Shown: positions 25,252 to 34,353, numbered from the stretch's first letter. The stretch: DNA of 64,000 nucleotides from Rhizobiaceae bacterium (GCA_014238155.1 JABABQ010000002.1:1-64000), one strand, 5' to 3'. Translations and numbers: made by a program. The notes: a model not told the origin generated them from the letters alone.

Positions 25252-26139
25252 ATGCCGCACAGAAGAACACAACCGGCCAAGGCCTATTCAAAACACTATC
25301 ATCTTGGATTGGGTTTTCATGGCTTTCACCGGATCAACTATCTGGAATGGGGTGACGCAAAGCAGTTCAAGCACCTGGAGACCCTATTTTGCGTGCACGG
25401 ACTGACCCGCAATGCGCGCGATTTCGATTATCTGGCCGAAAGGCTTTGTACTCAATATCGTATCGTCTGTCCCGACGTTGTCGGCCGTGGCGACAGCGAT
25501 CATGTCCCCGAAGACGGCTACAATTATCTGCAATACAATTCCGACATGAATGCCCTGATCTCCCGACTGGGAGTGACCGAAGTTAATTGGATCGGCACGT
25601 CGATGGGCGGGATAATTGGCATGGTTCTCGCGTCAGTGGCCCAGTCCCCCATCAAACGTTTGGTTGTCAACGACATTGGTCCTGAAGTCTCCCGCGAGGC
25701 TCAGATGTCGATTGCTGAATATATTGGCCGCTCCGATGACTTTGCCAGCATCGATGCGGTTGCCGACCATCTTCGCAATATCTACAGGGAATTTGCTCCG
25801 ATGTCCGATGAGGACTGGCAGCATATGGCGCATTATTCCAGCCGTCGCACTAAACAGGGTGTATATCGGTTGAAGGTGGATAACCGGGTTGGTGAGGCGT
25901 TTCGGGATTCGATTTCCTATTTTAATGTTGATATGTGGGATACTTGGGAGCGCATTACCTGCCCTGTGCTTGTGTTGCGGGGCAAAGAGTCGAGTTTCTT
26001 GTCTGAACAGACCGCAGAACGCATGTTGTCCTGCGGACCGGAAACCACGTTGATTGAATTTGACAATACCGGCCACACACCAACCTTGCGAAACGACGAG
26101 CAGGTTAATGTGATTGCAGACTGGTTGAATGACGCTTGA
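25252..26139 (+). CDS. Alpha/beta hydrolase in the PHA locus
   Basis: A 295-residue soluble alpha/beta hydrolase. The oxyanion segment LFCVHGLTRNARDF, the nucleophile elbow IGTSMGGIIG (Ser) and the C-terminal FDNTGHTPTL (His) give a complete catalytic triad layout. Similar enzymes are often annotated as haloperoxidase- or lipase-like. Placement directly after phaR in a PHA locus suggests hydrolysis of hydroxyacid oligomers or an ester/CoA intermediate, but I cannot assign the substrate. The 3' end overlaps the open frame ahead of the aldehyde dehydrogenase gene, which starts 38 bases later. Confidence 0.82.
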   Translation: MPHRRTQPAKAYSKHYHLGLGFHGFHRINYLEWGDAKQFKHLETLFCVHGLTRNARDFDYLAERLCTQYRIVCPDVVGRGDSDHVPEDGYNYLQYNSDMNALISRLGVTEVNWIGTSMGGIIGMVLASVAQSPIKRLVVNDIGPEVSREAQMSIAEYIGRSDDFASIDAVADHLRNIYREFAPMSDEDWQHMAHYSSRRTKQGVYRLKVDNRVGEAFRDSISYFNVDMWDTWERITCPVLVLRGKESSFLSEQTAERMLSCGPETTLIEFDNTGHTPTLRNDEQVNVIADWLNDA

Positions 26140-26176
26140 GGATGGCCCTGAGCGGGCGGAAATAGAAAGAGCAATA

Positions 26177-27607
26177 ATGACTGAGTTTTACAAACAACAA
26201 TGCCTGATCGGCGGCAAATGGCTGGGATCTGGAGACACCGTGATCACCAATCCGGCGACTGACGAAGAAATTGCAAAAGTGCCAAACTTTGGCGCAGATG
26301 AGGCCAATCAGGCGATTGCCGCTGCCACAATGGCATTTGGGACATGGTCTAAGACGTTGGCCAAGGAACGCTCAGCCATTCTGCGCCGCTGGTATGAGCT
26401 TGTGGTTGAGAACGCCGACGAATTGGCGGCACTTTTGACCCGTGAACAGGGCAAGCCACTGGCCGAAGCCAAGGGCGAAATCATGTATGGTGCCTCGTTT
26501 ATCGAATATTATGCTGAGGAGGCCAAACGCATATATGGCGAAACCATCCCAAGCCCGTTCCCGGACGGTCGCATTGTGGTTATCCGCCAGCCGATTGGTG
26601 TTGTTGCAGCAATTACGCCCTGGAACTTTCCAGCTGCAATGATCACCCGCAAAGTAGCACCGGCATTTGCTGCAGGCTGCACCGCGGTAGTTAAACCAGC
26701 TCCCGATACGCCGTTGACAGCCTTTGCGTTGGCCGCCTTGGCACAAGAAGCCGGCCTGCCGGACGGCGTATTGAACGTGATATCTGGTGATGCAGTGGCA
26801 ATAGGTGGCGCGATGTGTGCCAGTCCCGACGTGCGAGCCATGACATTTACCGGCTCAACCGCAGTCGGCAAAATCCTGATCAAGCAATGCGCTGATACCG
26901 TCAAACAAATGGGTCTCGAGCTTGGCGGCAATGCGCCATTTATCGTTTTTGATGATGCCGATATCGATGCTGCGGTGCAGGGTGCGATCCTGTCCAAATA
27001 CCGCAATGCCGGCCAGACCTGCGTCTGCGCCAACCGAATTTATGTTCAGGATGCCGTCTACGACGAATTCGCCGACAAACTGTCCAAGGAAGTGCAGAAA
27101 ATTGTCGTTGGACATGGTGATCAGCCAGGTGTCACCCAAGGTCCGCTGATCAATGATGCTGCAGTTGCCAAAGTGGAAGATCACGTTGCCGATGCGGTGT
27201 CGAAAGGCGCCAAAATCACCACCGGCGGCAATCGACACGCAGCTGGGCCACGCTTTTATGAACCAACAGTACTGACCGACGTAACCGTCGACATGAAAAT
27301 AACCCGTGAAGAGACATTTGGACCAGTGGCGCCGCTTTACCGCTTCAAGGACGACGAAGAAGTTGTCGATCTGGCCAATGCAACGGAGTTCGGACTGGCG
27401 TCTTACTTCTACGCCCGAGATATCGGGCGCATCTGGCGTGTCGCGGAAGCCCTCGACTACGGCATGGTTGCAATCAATACCGGCATTTTGTCCACCGAAG
27501 TTGCACCTTTTGGCGGTGTCAAGGAATCAGGCATTGGCAGGGAGGGTTCGCGCCACGGCGTCGAGGAATTCACCGAGATGAAATACTTGCTGATGAGCGG
27601 TCTGTAG
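26177..27607 (+). CDS. gabD: NAD(P)-dependent succinate-semialdehyde dehydrogenase-like aldehyde dehydrogenase
   Basis: A 476-residue aldehyde dehydrogenase. It has VAAITPWNFPAAMITRK, the FTGSTAVGK cofactor motif, the general base in LELGGNAPFIVF and the nucleophile in GQTCVCANRIYV, where the second Cys two residues on is typical of GabD. The start is at MTEFYKQQ (26177) rather than the longer frame from 26129, which overlaps the hydrolase. The expected reaction is oxidation of succinate semialdehyde to succinate. In this locus it could drain the same semialdehyde that the iron dehydrogenase reduces to 4-hydroxybutyrate. Glutarate semialdehyde is an alternative substrate. Confidence 0.88.
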   Translation: MTEFYKQQCLIGGKWLGSGDTVITNPATDEEIAKVPNFGADEANQAIAAATMAFGTWSKTLAKERSAILRRWYELVVENADELAALLTREQGKPLAEAKGEIMYGASFIEYYAEEAKRIYGETIPSPFPDGRIVVIRQPIGVVAAITPWNFPAAMITRKVAPAFAAGCTAVVKPAPDTPLTAFALAALAQEAGLPDGVLNVISGDAVAIGGAMCASPDVRAMTFTGSTAVGKILIKQCADTVKQMGLELGGNAPFIVFDDADIDAAVQGAILSKYRNAGQTCVCANRIYVQDAVYDEFADKLSKEVQKIVVGHGDQPGVTQGPLINDAAVAKVEDHVADAVSKGAKITTGGNRHAAGPRFYEPTVLTDVTVDMKITREETFGPVAPLYRFKDDEEVVDLANATEFGLASYFYARDIGRIWRVAEALDYGMVAINTGILSTEVAPFGGVKESGIGREGSRHGVEEFTEMKYLLMSGL

Positions 27608-27627
27608 AAACCGCCAATTTGGATCCA

Positions 27628-27657
27628 GAACGTGCCCGATCCGAATTGGGCATGTTC
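27628..27657 (+). terminator. Hairpin after the aldehyde dehydrogenase gene
   Basis: A 13-base stem (GAACGTGCCCGAT / ATTGGGCATGTTC, with wobble pairs) and a four-base loop, starting 21 bases after the stop codon. There is no clear T-run, so it may end or merely stabilise the transcript. Confidence 0.5.
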
Positions 27658-27787
27658 TCTCGGGTCGAGCCGCTTCGACTCCACTACAATTCCGAACACA
27701 AAAAGTTGGCTATGGGTTTACTTGGCCAACCAACTGGAATTCGATAGCCTGCTCCAATCGTCCAATACAGACCCGGGTAGGCGCAAT

Positions 27788-28261
27788 ATGGTCTCCAAAA
27801 TCCTGCAAATTTCTCTTCTAACGGCGAGCACGATAATTAGTGCCAGCCTCACGCCTGCACTTGCCGCGACGGCGGGCAAGGTCGTGGAAATAAAAGGCGA
27901 GATCATTGACACCTGGTGTTATTTTTCCGGTGTCATGGGAGATTCTGACGCAACGCGGGGAACCGCGCATCACACCTGCGCCCTTTGGTGCGCGGCCGGG
28001 GGCATTCCCGTTGGTGTGCGCACCGAAGAGGGTGACGTATACATGGTTTTGAAATTCAAGGGTGAAGACCCTTTGGAACAAAGCGATACAATTATGGAAA
28101 TCCAAAGCGACATCATCACCGCCCGCGGCATGCACTATCTGCGTGATGGGGTGAATTATATCGTGGTTGAAGATGTTGTTGCCAATGATGGCATCACATA
28201 TCTCAGTCACGAGGATTATGATTCAGTTCCACCATTTTCTGCGCCGAAGAAAAAGAAGTGA
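27788..28261 (+). CDS. Unknown exported Cys/His-containing protein
   Basis: A 157-residue protein I cannot name. A signal peptide (MVSKILQISLLTASTIISAS, cleavage near ALA/AT at residue 27) is followed by a compact beta-rich region. It holds Cys44 (DTWCYFSG) and a HHTCALWC motif with His61, His62, Cys64 and Cys68. The CxxxC spacing is like that of copper chaperones. The tail is Lys-rich (PKKKK). The longer frame from 27632 has no export signal and is ignored. It is followed at once by a second exported Cys protein and an SCO gene, so a periplasmic metal or redox role is plausible but unproven. Confidence 0.75.
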   Translation: MVSKILQISLLTASTIISASLTPALAATAGKVVEIKGEIIDTWCYFSGVMGDSDATRGTAHHTCALWCAAGGIPVGVRTEEGDVYMVLKFKGEDPLEQSDTIMEIQSDIITARGMHYLRDGVNYIVVEDVVANDGITYLSHEDYDSVPPFSAPKKKK

Positions 28262-28269
28262 GGCGGATC

Positions 28270-28839
28270 ATGATATCAAGAGCTCTCATGGCCGTTATGT
28301 TTATTTGTTCAATCAACGCGCATGCCGCCGACTTTTCAAACGGCAGCAAAGCCAAGGAATGGAACCTGTATGGTGAAGAAAAAGCCCTGTTTTCCGGCAA
28401 AGTGGTCGACATCCTGTGTGAGTTGACCGGCAATTGTGCCGCAAATTGCGGTGACGGTAAGCGTCACATGGGCATTGTCCGCTCTGTCGACAATCAACTG
28501 ATCACGGTGCTGAAGAACCGGCAGGCATCGTTCAACGGCGCCACCGAAGACCTGCTGCCCTATTGCAACAAGATGGTTGATGTAGATGGACTGATGATTG
28601 GCGAAGACGAAGTGGTCACCACAAAATTCTATATGGTTCAGTTGATCCGCATTTCGGGTGAAGACAAGTGGAACAAGACCACCCGCTGGACCAAACAATG
28701 GCGCGCCAAAAACCCTGACGCCAAAGGCAAAGGTGCTTGGTTCCGGCGCGACCCCCGGGTCAAAAAGCAACTCGCCAAAAGCGGGCATTTCGGCCTCGGC
28801 GTTGAATTTGATGCCAAATATCTGGAAGAAAACGAGTGA
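28270..28839 (+). CDS. Unknown exported Cys-rich protein, companion of the SCO gene
   Basis: A 189-residue exported protein. The start ATG at 28270 is preceded by GAGG with good spacing; a GTG at 28258 overlaps the upstream stop and is an alternative. The signal peptide MISRALMAVMFICSINAHAA ends near residue 20. The mature part opens with FSGKVVDILCELTGNCAANC (Cys50, 56, 60) and later has PYCNK (Cys99). The V-x-x-I-C arrangement followed by a short strand pattern resembles the upstream protein, so the two may be distant paralogues. The C-terminal third is basic. It overlaps the SCO gene by four bases. Function unknown. Confidence 0.75.
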   Translation: MISRALMAVMFICSINAHAADFSNGSKAKEWNLYGEEKALFSGKVVDILCELTGNCAANCGDGKRHMGIVRSVDNQLITVLKNRQASFNGATEDLLPYCNKMVDVDGLMIGEDEVVTTKFYMVQLIRISGEDKWNKTTRWTKQWRAKNPDAKGKGAWFRRDPRVKKQLAKSGHFGLGVEFDAKYLEENE

Positions 28840-29513
28840 CGCCAGCACCGTCGATGTGGGCAAAAAAAACTGGCATTGCAGCAGTTCTTATCGCTGGCCT
28901 GGGCGTAGGTGCTCTCGCCGCAGTGATGACTGCCAAGCCTGAAATGTCCGCAAATTCTCGCCCCGATGCCAGCAAGTTCTCTGTAGACAATTCCAACACG
29001 CCGGGATTTCCAAAGATCAAAGGCGGTGATTTTGATCTGGTAGATCACCATGGCAACAGACGCACATCTGTCAGCCCAGAGGGCAAATTCCAACTGCTGT
29101 TCTTTGGCTATTCCAACTGCAAGGCGATCTGCTCACTGGCGCTGCCCAATCTGGCTGAAGCGGTTGATCTGCTTGAGGGGATGAACGCCGCAGTAACACC
29201 GGTTTTGATCACCGTCGACCCGGAACGTGACACGGTGGATACGCTGAACAGTACGGTGACTGACATCCATCCCAATCTGGTCGGGCTGACCGGCCCTGAA
29301 AAGAACCTGGATGACGCCTACAAAGCGTTCAACCTGGAAAAGAAGTTTCTGTTTGAGCATGTGGATGAGGGGGCGGTTTACTCCCATGGTTCGTTTATTT
29401 ACCTGCTCGGACCGGACGGATCGTTCAAGACCCTTTTCGCGCCGGTTATCAGCCCGATCCGTATCGCTGAGATCAGTGCCGGCTATATTGCTGAGGAAAT
29501 CGTCCAAAACTGA
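28836..29513 (+). CDS. SCO1/SenC-family copper chaperone
   Basis: A 225-residue membrane-anchored thioredoxin-fold protein. An N-terminal helix (about 11-31) is followed by the SCO domain. The copper ligands are visible as the CxxxC in NCKAICSLAL and the distal His in VYSHGSFIYLL. ITVDPERDT is the conserved family segment. SCO proteins deliver copper to, or reduce cysteines of, the Cu-A site of cytochrome c oxidase. Translation begins at a GTG overlapping the previous stop. Its two upstream partners are exported Cys proteins, an arrangement I do not recognise from standard cox operons. Confidence 0.9.
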   Translation: MTPAPSMWAKKTGIAAVLIAGLGVGALAAVMTAKPEMSANSRPDASKFSVDNSNTPGFPKIKGGDFDLVDHHGNRRTSVSPEGKFQLLFFGYSNCKAICSLALPNLAEAVDLLEGMNAAVTPVLITVDPERDTVDTLNSTVTDIHPNLVGLTGPEKNLDDAYKAFNLEKKFLFEHVDEGAVYSHGSFIYLLGPDGSFKTLFAPVISPIRIAEISAGYIAEEIVQN

Positions 29514-29574
29514 TTTGGTTTGAATCGCCAGCATTTTGGGATATCTTTCCAAGTGATTTTTGGGAGAATACCTC

Positions 29575-30375
29575 ATGCAACAAACTGAAGATTTCCGCGC
29601 GGAATGCGATTGTCTAGCCAAAATTGTTGCAGATCGGGGGGAAGACATTTTTCAGCGCCCCACTTTGTTCAATTCATGGACCATCAGCGACATCATCGGG
29701 CACCTGCACATGTTCAACGTCGCCGCTCGATTGACGCTGGAGGACGATCAAAAATTTGCCGATTTCTTCGCCCCGGTCGCGGCTGGTCTGAAACAGGGTG
29801 AATCGATGCTGGAGACGCAATATGTCTGGTTGGATGGCCTTGAGGGCGTTAAACTTTTTGATGCGTGGCGCAACGGATGCCAAGTCACCGCCGACCTTTA
29901 TGCCCGGACAGATCCCCGGCGGCGAATAAAATGGGCCGGGCCGGATATGAGCGCCCGGTCTTCAATCACCGCCCGGCAAATGGAGACCTGGGCCCATGGC
30001 CAGGAGATTTTTGACTGCCTGGGAGTCACCCGACCTGACACCGACCGGATCAAAAATATTGCCCATCTTGGCGTCCAGACATTTGGCTGGGCGTTCATTA
30101 ATCGCCAACTGCCGGTACCGGAACCAGCGCCACATGTAGTGCTCACCGGCCCTTCGGGGGCGGTCTGGGAATGGAATGAACCTCGGGAAGATAACAGGGT
30201 CAGCGGACAGGCCGTTGAATTCGGTCAGGTGGTCACCCAAACCCGCAACATCGCAGATACTTCGCTCGTTGCATCAGGGGATGTTGCTGAGCGATGGATG
30301 GCCATTGCCCAGTGTTTTGCCGGCGCGCCCGTTGAGCCACCCGCTGCGGGGCAACGCTACGCTGCTTCCAACTGA
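29575..30375 (+). CDS. TIGR03084-like DinB/maleylpyruvate isomerase-fold protein
   Basis: A 266-residue soluble protein with the DinB/MDMPI four-helix metal-binding layout. SWTISDIIGHLHMFN (His near 44) and SITARQMETWAHGQEIFD (His near 141) provide the probable metal ligands. A second domain follows with a PAPHVVLTGPSGAVWEW segment, as in TIGR03084 proteins. GGGAG eight bases before the ATG at 29575 decides the start over an upstream TTG. The function of this group is unknown; thiol-dependent isomerase or transferase chemistry has been suggested for the fold. The convergent aglK stop lies 11 bases downstream. Confidence 0.78.
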   Translation: MQQTEDFRAECDCLAKIVADRGEDIFQRPTLFNSWTISDIIGHLHMFNVAARLTLEDDQKFADFFAPVAAGLKQGESMLETQYVWLDGLEGVKLFDAWRNGCQVTADLYARTDPRRRIKWAGPDMSARSSITARQMETWAHGQEIFDCLGVTRPDTDRIKNIAHLGVQTFGWAFINRQLPVPEPAPHVVLTGPSGAVWEWNEPREDNRVSGQAVEFGQVVTQTRNIADTSLVASGDVAERWMAIAQCFAGAPVEPPAAGQRYAASN

Positions 30376-30386
30376 CGGTTTGATGT

Positions 30387-31478
30387 TCAAAGATAAAGGA
30401 AAGATTGCCCTTCTTCGTTGAATAGATGCATCTTTTCTGTATCCGCAGCCAGGCCAATGCGATCACCGCGCTTAACATCGAAAGTCCCGGGTACTTTTGC
30501 AACGATGGGCTCTTCAGCCCCTTCAACATTGACATATAGATTGGTGACCTCACCAAGCGCTTCAACCAGTGTTATCTCACCCTCAACCAGAGCCAGATTA
30601 CCTGATGCCACCGACATGTCTTCGGGTCGGAACCCAAGGTGAGCTTTTTGGCCTTTCAGTCCATCTGGCGATTTGATCGGCACAATGGCAGAGCCTCCAC
30701 CAGCCAGCTTGACTTTGGTTTTATCACCGGTCGCCTCGACTGTAGTTGAAACTATGTTCATCGCCGGTGACCCTATAAACCGGGCAACAAACAGATTTGC
30801 CGGACGCTCATAGAGTTCAATTGGCGCACCAACCTGTTCCAGATAACCTGCCGACAAAACCACAATCCGATCTGCCAGCGTCATCGCTTCAACCTGATCG
30901 TGGGTCACATAGATCATCGTGGTCGAAGGCATGCTTTCCTTCAACTTGGCAATTTCGATACGAGTCGCCACGCGCAAGGCAGCATCCAAATTGGAAAGAG
31001 GTTCATCGAACAGGAACACTTGAGGATCACGGCAAATGGCTCGACCAATGGCAACACGCTGACGCTGGCCACCGGACAATGCCTTGGGCAGGCGGTCAAG
31101 ATAGGGCCCAAGCTGAAGAATATCGGCAGCGTTTTGGACGCGCTCCTCAATTTCTTCTTTTGACGCTTTGGCGATGCGCATGCCAAAGGCCATGTTGTCG
31201 TAGACCGTCATATGCGGATACAGCGCATAGGACTGAAACACCATGGCGATTCCGCGTTGAGAGGGCGGGATTTCGTTGACCCGGTTCCCATCAATCTGCA
31301 ACTCTCCATCGGTGATGGATTCCAATCCTGCGATCATCCGCAACAGGGTAGATTTGCCGCAGCCGGACGGGCCGACGAAGACGACGAATTCGCCCTCACT
31401 GATGTCCAGGTCGATGCCATGCATCACTTCGGTTGAACCGTAGGATTTCTTAATTCCCGTGAGATTGAGACCACTCAT
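30387..31478 (-). CDS. aglK: Alpha-glucoside ABC transporter ATPase AglK
   Basis: A 363-residue MalK/UgpC-type ATPase: Walker A GPSGCGKST (about 36-44), signature LSGGQRQR, Walker B VFLFDEPLSNLDA, H-loop YVTHDQ. A C-terminal TOBE/regulatory domain (HLGFRPEDM) lies at about 240-360. It energises uptake of alpha-glucosides by AglF-AglG. It is the last gene of the aglEFGAK order and overlaps aglA by four bases. Such ATPases sometimes serve several sugar importers. Confidence 0.93.
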   Translation of the reverse strand: MSGLNLTGIKKSYGSTEVMHGIDLDISEGEFVVFVGPSGCGKSTLLRMIAGLESITDGELQIDGNRVNEIPPSQRGIAMVFQSYALYPHMTVYDNMAFGMRIAKASKEEIEERVQNAADILQLGPYLDRLPKALSGGQRQRVAIGRAICRDPQVFLFDEPLSNLDAALRVATRIEIAKLKESMPSTTMIYVTHDQVEAMTLADRIVVLSAGYLEQVGAPIELYERPANLFVARFIGSPAMNIVSTTVEATGDKTKVKLAGGGSAIVPIKSPDGLKGQKAHLGFRPEDMSVASGNLALVEGEITLVEALGEVTNLYVNVEGAEEPIVAKVPGTFDVKRGDRIGLAADTEKMHLFNEEGQSFLYL

Positions 31479-33184
31479 GCAGTTTCTCCTCCTTTGGCGT
31501 TTTGCTGTAGACGAGCGAAATATGACCCGTAAGCATCCAGTGTGAGTTGATTGCCGGTGACGGACCCGCCGATGCCCGGTGAATTCAGTTCGGCAAAGTC
31601 CGAAGGCGGCGCAGCAACGGTTTGTTGTGTGTCGCTCATATTTATTGCCACGAATATGGTCGTTCCATTGTGGCTGCGTTGCAGCGTTAAAACCGTCTCA
31701 CTGTCGTCCAGAAACCGAATGTCACCCTTCATGAATACCATTTCGCTGGCACGAAACTTAAGCGCAGCGCGATAGTGATTGAGCAATGAATCCGGGTTTC
31801 CCTCCTGAAGGTTGGAAGACAGATGATTGTGTTCCGGCGGCAGGGGCAGCCATGGCTTGCCGGTGGTGAAGCCACCGCTTTCAGCATTGTGCGACCACGT
31901 CATCGGGGTGCGGCACCCGTCACGTCCAACAAATGTCGGCCAAAACTGAATACCATAAGGATCCTGCAAGTCTTCAAACGCCAGCAGGGCTTCCGTCATG
32001 CCCAGTTCCTCACCCTGATAGAGACAAACCGAGCCTCGAAGAGAAAGGATCAAAGTCGCGGTCATTTTCAGAAACCCATCTCGATCGAGTATCTGATCAG
32101 CCCAACGCGATGCATGGCGCACCACGTCGTGATTAGAAAACGCCCAGCATGACCAGCCGTTCGGCGCAACTTTTTCAAACTCGCCAACAACTTGCCTGAC
32201 CTTGGCGGGCGTAATGGGTTCCGGCGATAGAAAGTCAAAGGCGTAACACATGTGGACCAGCTGATCGCCGGACGTATATTGGGCCACGATGTCCAAACCG
32301 CGCTCCGCATCGCCAACTTCACCAACTGCCGTCGCGGCTGGGTAGCAATCCAGCAAAGCTCTGAACCGCTTTAGAAATTCAAGATTCTGATCTTGATTCT
32401 TGTCGTATAGATGGCTCTGAAAGTTGTAGGGATTGACCGCTGGTGCGATTGAATCATTGCGCTTGTCCGGTTGCAACGGTGGATTATCCTCCAACCCCTG
32501 CGAATGGAAATAAAAATTGATCGTATCGAGACGAAAACCATCAACCCCACGATCCAGCCAGAATTCAACGGTTTGCAGCAACGCATCCTGGACATCGCGA
32601 TTGTGGAAATTCAAATCCGGTTGGCTCGCAAGAAAATTGTGCAGATAATATTGGCAGCGACTGGTGTCCCATTGCCATGCCGAACCACCAAAAATCGACA
32701 ACCAGTTATTAGGTGGCGACCCATCAGGCTTGGCATCGGCCCAGACATACCAGTCAGACTTCTCACTGTCCCGATTGGCGCGGGATTCGACAAACCAGGG
32801 ATGCTGGTCGGATGAGTGGGAGATCACCTGGTCAATCATGATCTTGAGGCCAAGCCGATGCGCTTCGGCGATCATTGAATCAAAATCCGCCATCGTTCCA
32901 AACATCGGATCGACATCGGTGTAATCGCAAACATCATATCCAAAATCGAGCATCGGTGACTTGAAGAATGGCGAGATCCAGATTGCATCCACCCCCAGTC
33001 CAGCAATGTGCGGCAGGCGCTGGGTGATGCCACGTAAATCGCCAACACCATCTCCGTTGCTATCCTGGAAGGAGCGGGGGTAGATCTGATAGATCACCGC
33101 CCCGCGCCACCAGTCCGGGTCAGTGTCATGGGAGGTCAAGACACCCGGAGCTGTGTTGTGGCTGAAATCGTGAAGCACGTTCAT
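31475..33184 (-). CDS. aglA: Alpha-glucosidase AglA (GH13)
   Basis: A 569-residue cytoplasmic GH13 enzyme that cleaves imported alpha-glucosides such as maltose, sucrose or trehalose. Conserved regions are IYQIYPRSFQDSNGDGVGDL near 31-50, nucleophile Asp220 in GFRLDTIN, acid/base Glu289 in AVGEVGD and transition-state Asp353 in FSNHDVVR. There is no signal peptide, consistent with action after ABC import. It sits between the permease aglG (5 bases) and aglK (4-base overlap), the order known in rhizobia. Confidence 0.95.
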   Translation of the reverse strand: MNVLHDFSHNTAPGVLTSHDTDPDWWRGAVIYQIYPRSFQDSNGDGVGDLRGITQRLPHIAGLGVDAIWISPFFKSPMLDFGYDVCDYTDVDPMFGTMADFDSMIAEAHRLGLKIMIDQVISHSSDQHPWFVESRANRDSEKSDWYVWADAKPDGSPPNNWLSIFGGSAWQWDTSRCQYYLHNFLASQPDLNFHNRDVQDALLQTVEFWLDRGVDGFRLDTINFYFHSQGLEDNPPLQPDKRNDSIAPAVNPYNFQSHLYDKNQDQNLEFLKRFRALLDCYPAATAVGEVGDAERGLDIVAQYTSGDQLVHMCYAFDFLSPEPITPAKVRQVVGEFEKVAPNGWSCWAFSNHDVVRHASRWADQILDRDGFLKMTATLILSLRGSVCLYQGEELGMTEALLAFEDLQDPYGIQFWPTFVGRDGCRTPMTWSHNAESGGFTTGKPWLPLPPEHNHLSSNLQEGNPDSLLNHYRAALKFRASEMVFMKGDIRFLDDSETVLTLQRSHNGTTIFVAINMSDTQQTVAAPPSDFAELNSPGIGGSVTGNQLTLDAYGSYFARLQQNAKGGETA

Positions 33185-33189
33185 CTAAG

Positions 33190-34353
33190 TTATCCGCCCT
33201 TAACAGAGCCAGCCAACAGGCCGCGAACGAGGTAACGTTGCAGAATGAAAAATACCGCTAACGGCACCGAGATCGACACAAAGGCTGCGGTCGCCAGAAT
33301 TTCCCAGTTTCCGCCACGGGTACCGAGCAACTCAACGATCTGGTTTGTCATGACGGTGGTCTGGCCGGTGGAATCGATCAGGAATACTTTCGCCACAAGC
33401 AGGTCATTCCAGGTCCACAGAAACTGGAAAATTGCAAAGGAGGCTAATGCCGGGAAGGAAAGCGGCAGAATGATCTTGGTGAAAATCTGAAAATCGGTGG
33501 CACCATCAACCCGGGCATTTTCAATAATGTCGCGCGGAAGCCCAACCATATAATTGCGCAACAGATAGATGGCGAGGGGCAGCCCAAATCCCGTATGCGC
33601 GAGCCAGACTCCCAGATAGCCTTTTCCAACCCCGATATTGTTGTGCAGTTGCAACAGCGGGATGAGAGCCAATTGGAGCGGAACGACAAGCAGCCCAACA
33701 ACGGCAGCTATCAGCAGCGCTCGTCCGGGAAATTCCATCCAGGCAAGGGCATAAGCTGCAAAAGCGGCAATCAATATGGGAATGATCGTTGCTGGAATGG
33801 TGACGGTAAGCGTGTTAAAAAACGCCTTTGCCATATTGTCCTGCCCGGAACCACTGAACAAAATGGTGCCATAGTTTTCGGACGTAAATTCAGGTGGCAA
33901 AACGGCGGTCACAAATACCCGCTGACCGCGCCGCCGAGGCCGATCTGTACTGGTAAACCGATAGGAACCATCGGCGTTGAGCGAAAAGGTTTTTCCCTTT
34001 CCAAACTCCGCCGTATCGCCAACTTTGTAAGCATCAACTGCTCGTGAGGATACGCCAAAAGCGTTGATTTCGACCGGCCCAGGAGCCTCGTCGCCATCGG
34101 TAAGAAGGTTGCCCTCAACAATGAATACTCCATCTTTCTCAGCAGCTGCATCGCGCCCACCGGTTCGCAGCTGAATGATTTGTTGGGAGGCCGTCAGCGA
34201 CGCCCACCAGCCGGAAGCTGTGATTTGGTCGGCGGTGCGAAAAGACGAAACAAACAGGCCAACAGTCGGGAAAAGCCACAACAGGACCAACAAAATCACC
34301 GAAAGATGTACCGCCCAGGTCAGGGCTGCCTTTTTGCCAGAGGAACCGGTCAT
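33190..34353 (-). CDS. aglG: Alpha-glucoside ABC transporter permease AglG
   Basis: A 387-residue MalG-like permease. After the first helix (about 13-35) there is a hydrophilic periplasmic insertion of about 130 residues (DQITASGWW to PPEFTSENYG), a feature of AglG. It is followed by the five-helix core with the EAA loop ENARVDGATDFQIFTKIILPL. The start at 34353 (MTGSSGKK) forms an ATGA overlap with aglF; the longer frame to 34389 would overlap aglF further and is not needed. It works with AglF to form the sugar channel. Confidence 0.92.
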   Translation of the reverse strand: MTGSSGKKAALTWAVHLSVILLVLLWLFPTVGLFVSSFRTADQITASGWWASLTASQQIIQLRTGGRDAAAEKDGVFIVEGNLLTDGDEAPGPVEINAFGVSSRAVDAYKVGDTAEFGKGKTFSLNADGSYRFTSTDRPRRRGQRVFVTAVLPPEFTSENYGTILFSGSGQDNMAKAFFNTLTVTIPATIIPILIAAFAAYALAWMEFPGRALLIAAVVGLLVVPLQLALIPLLQLHNNIGVGKGYLGVWLAHTGFGLPLAIYLLRNYMVGLPRDIIENARVDGATDFQIFTKIILPLSFPALASFAIFQFLWTWNDLLVAKVFLIDSTGQTTVMTNQIVELLGTRGGNWEILATAAFVSISVPLAVFFILQRYLVRGLLAGSVKGG

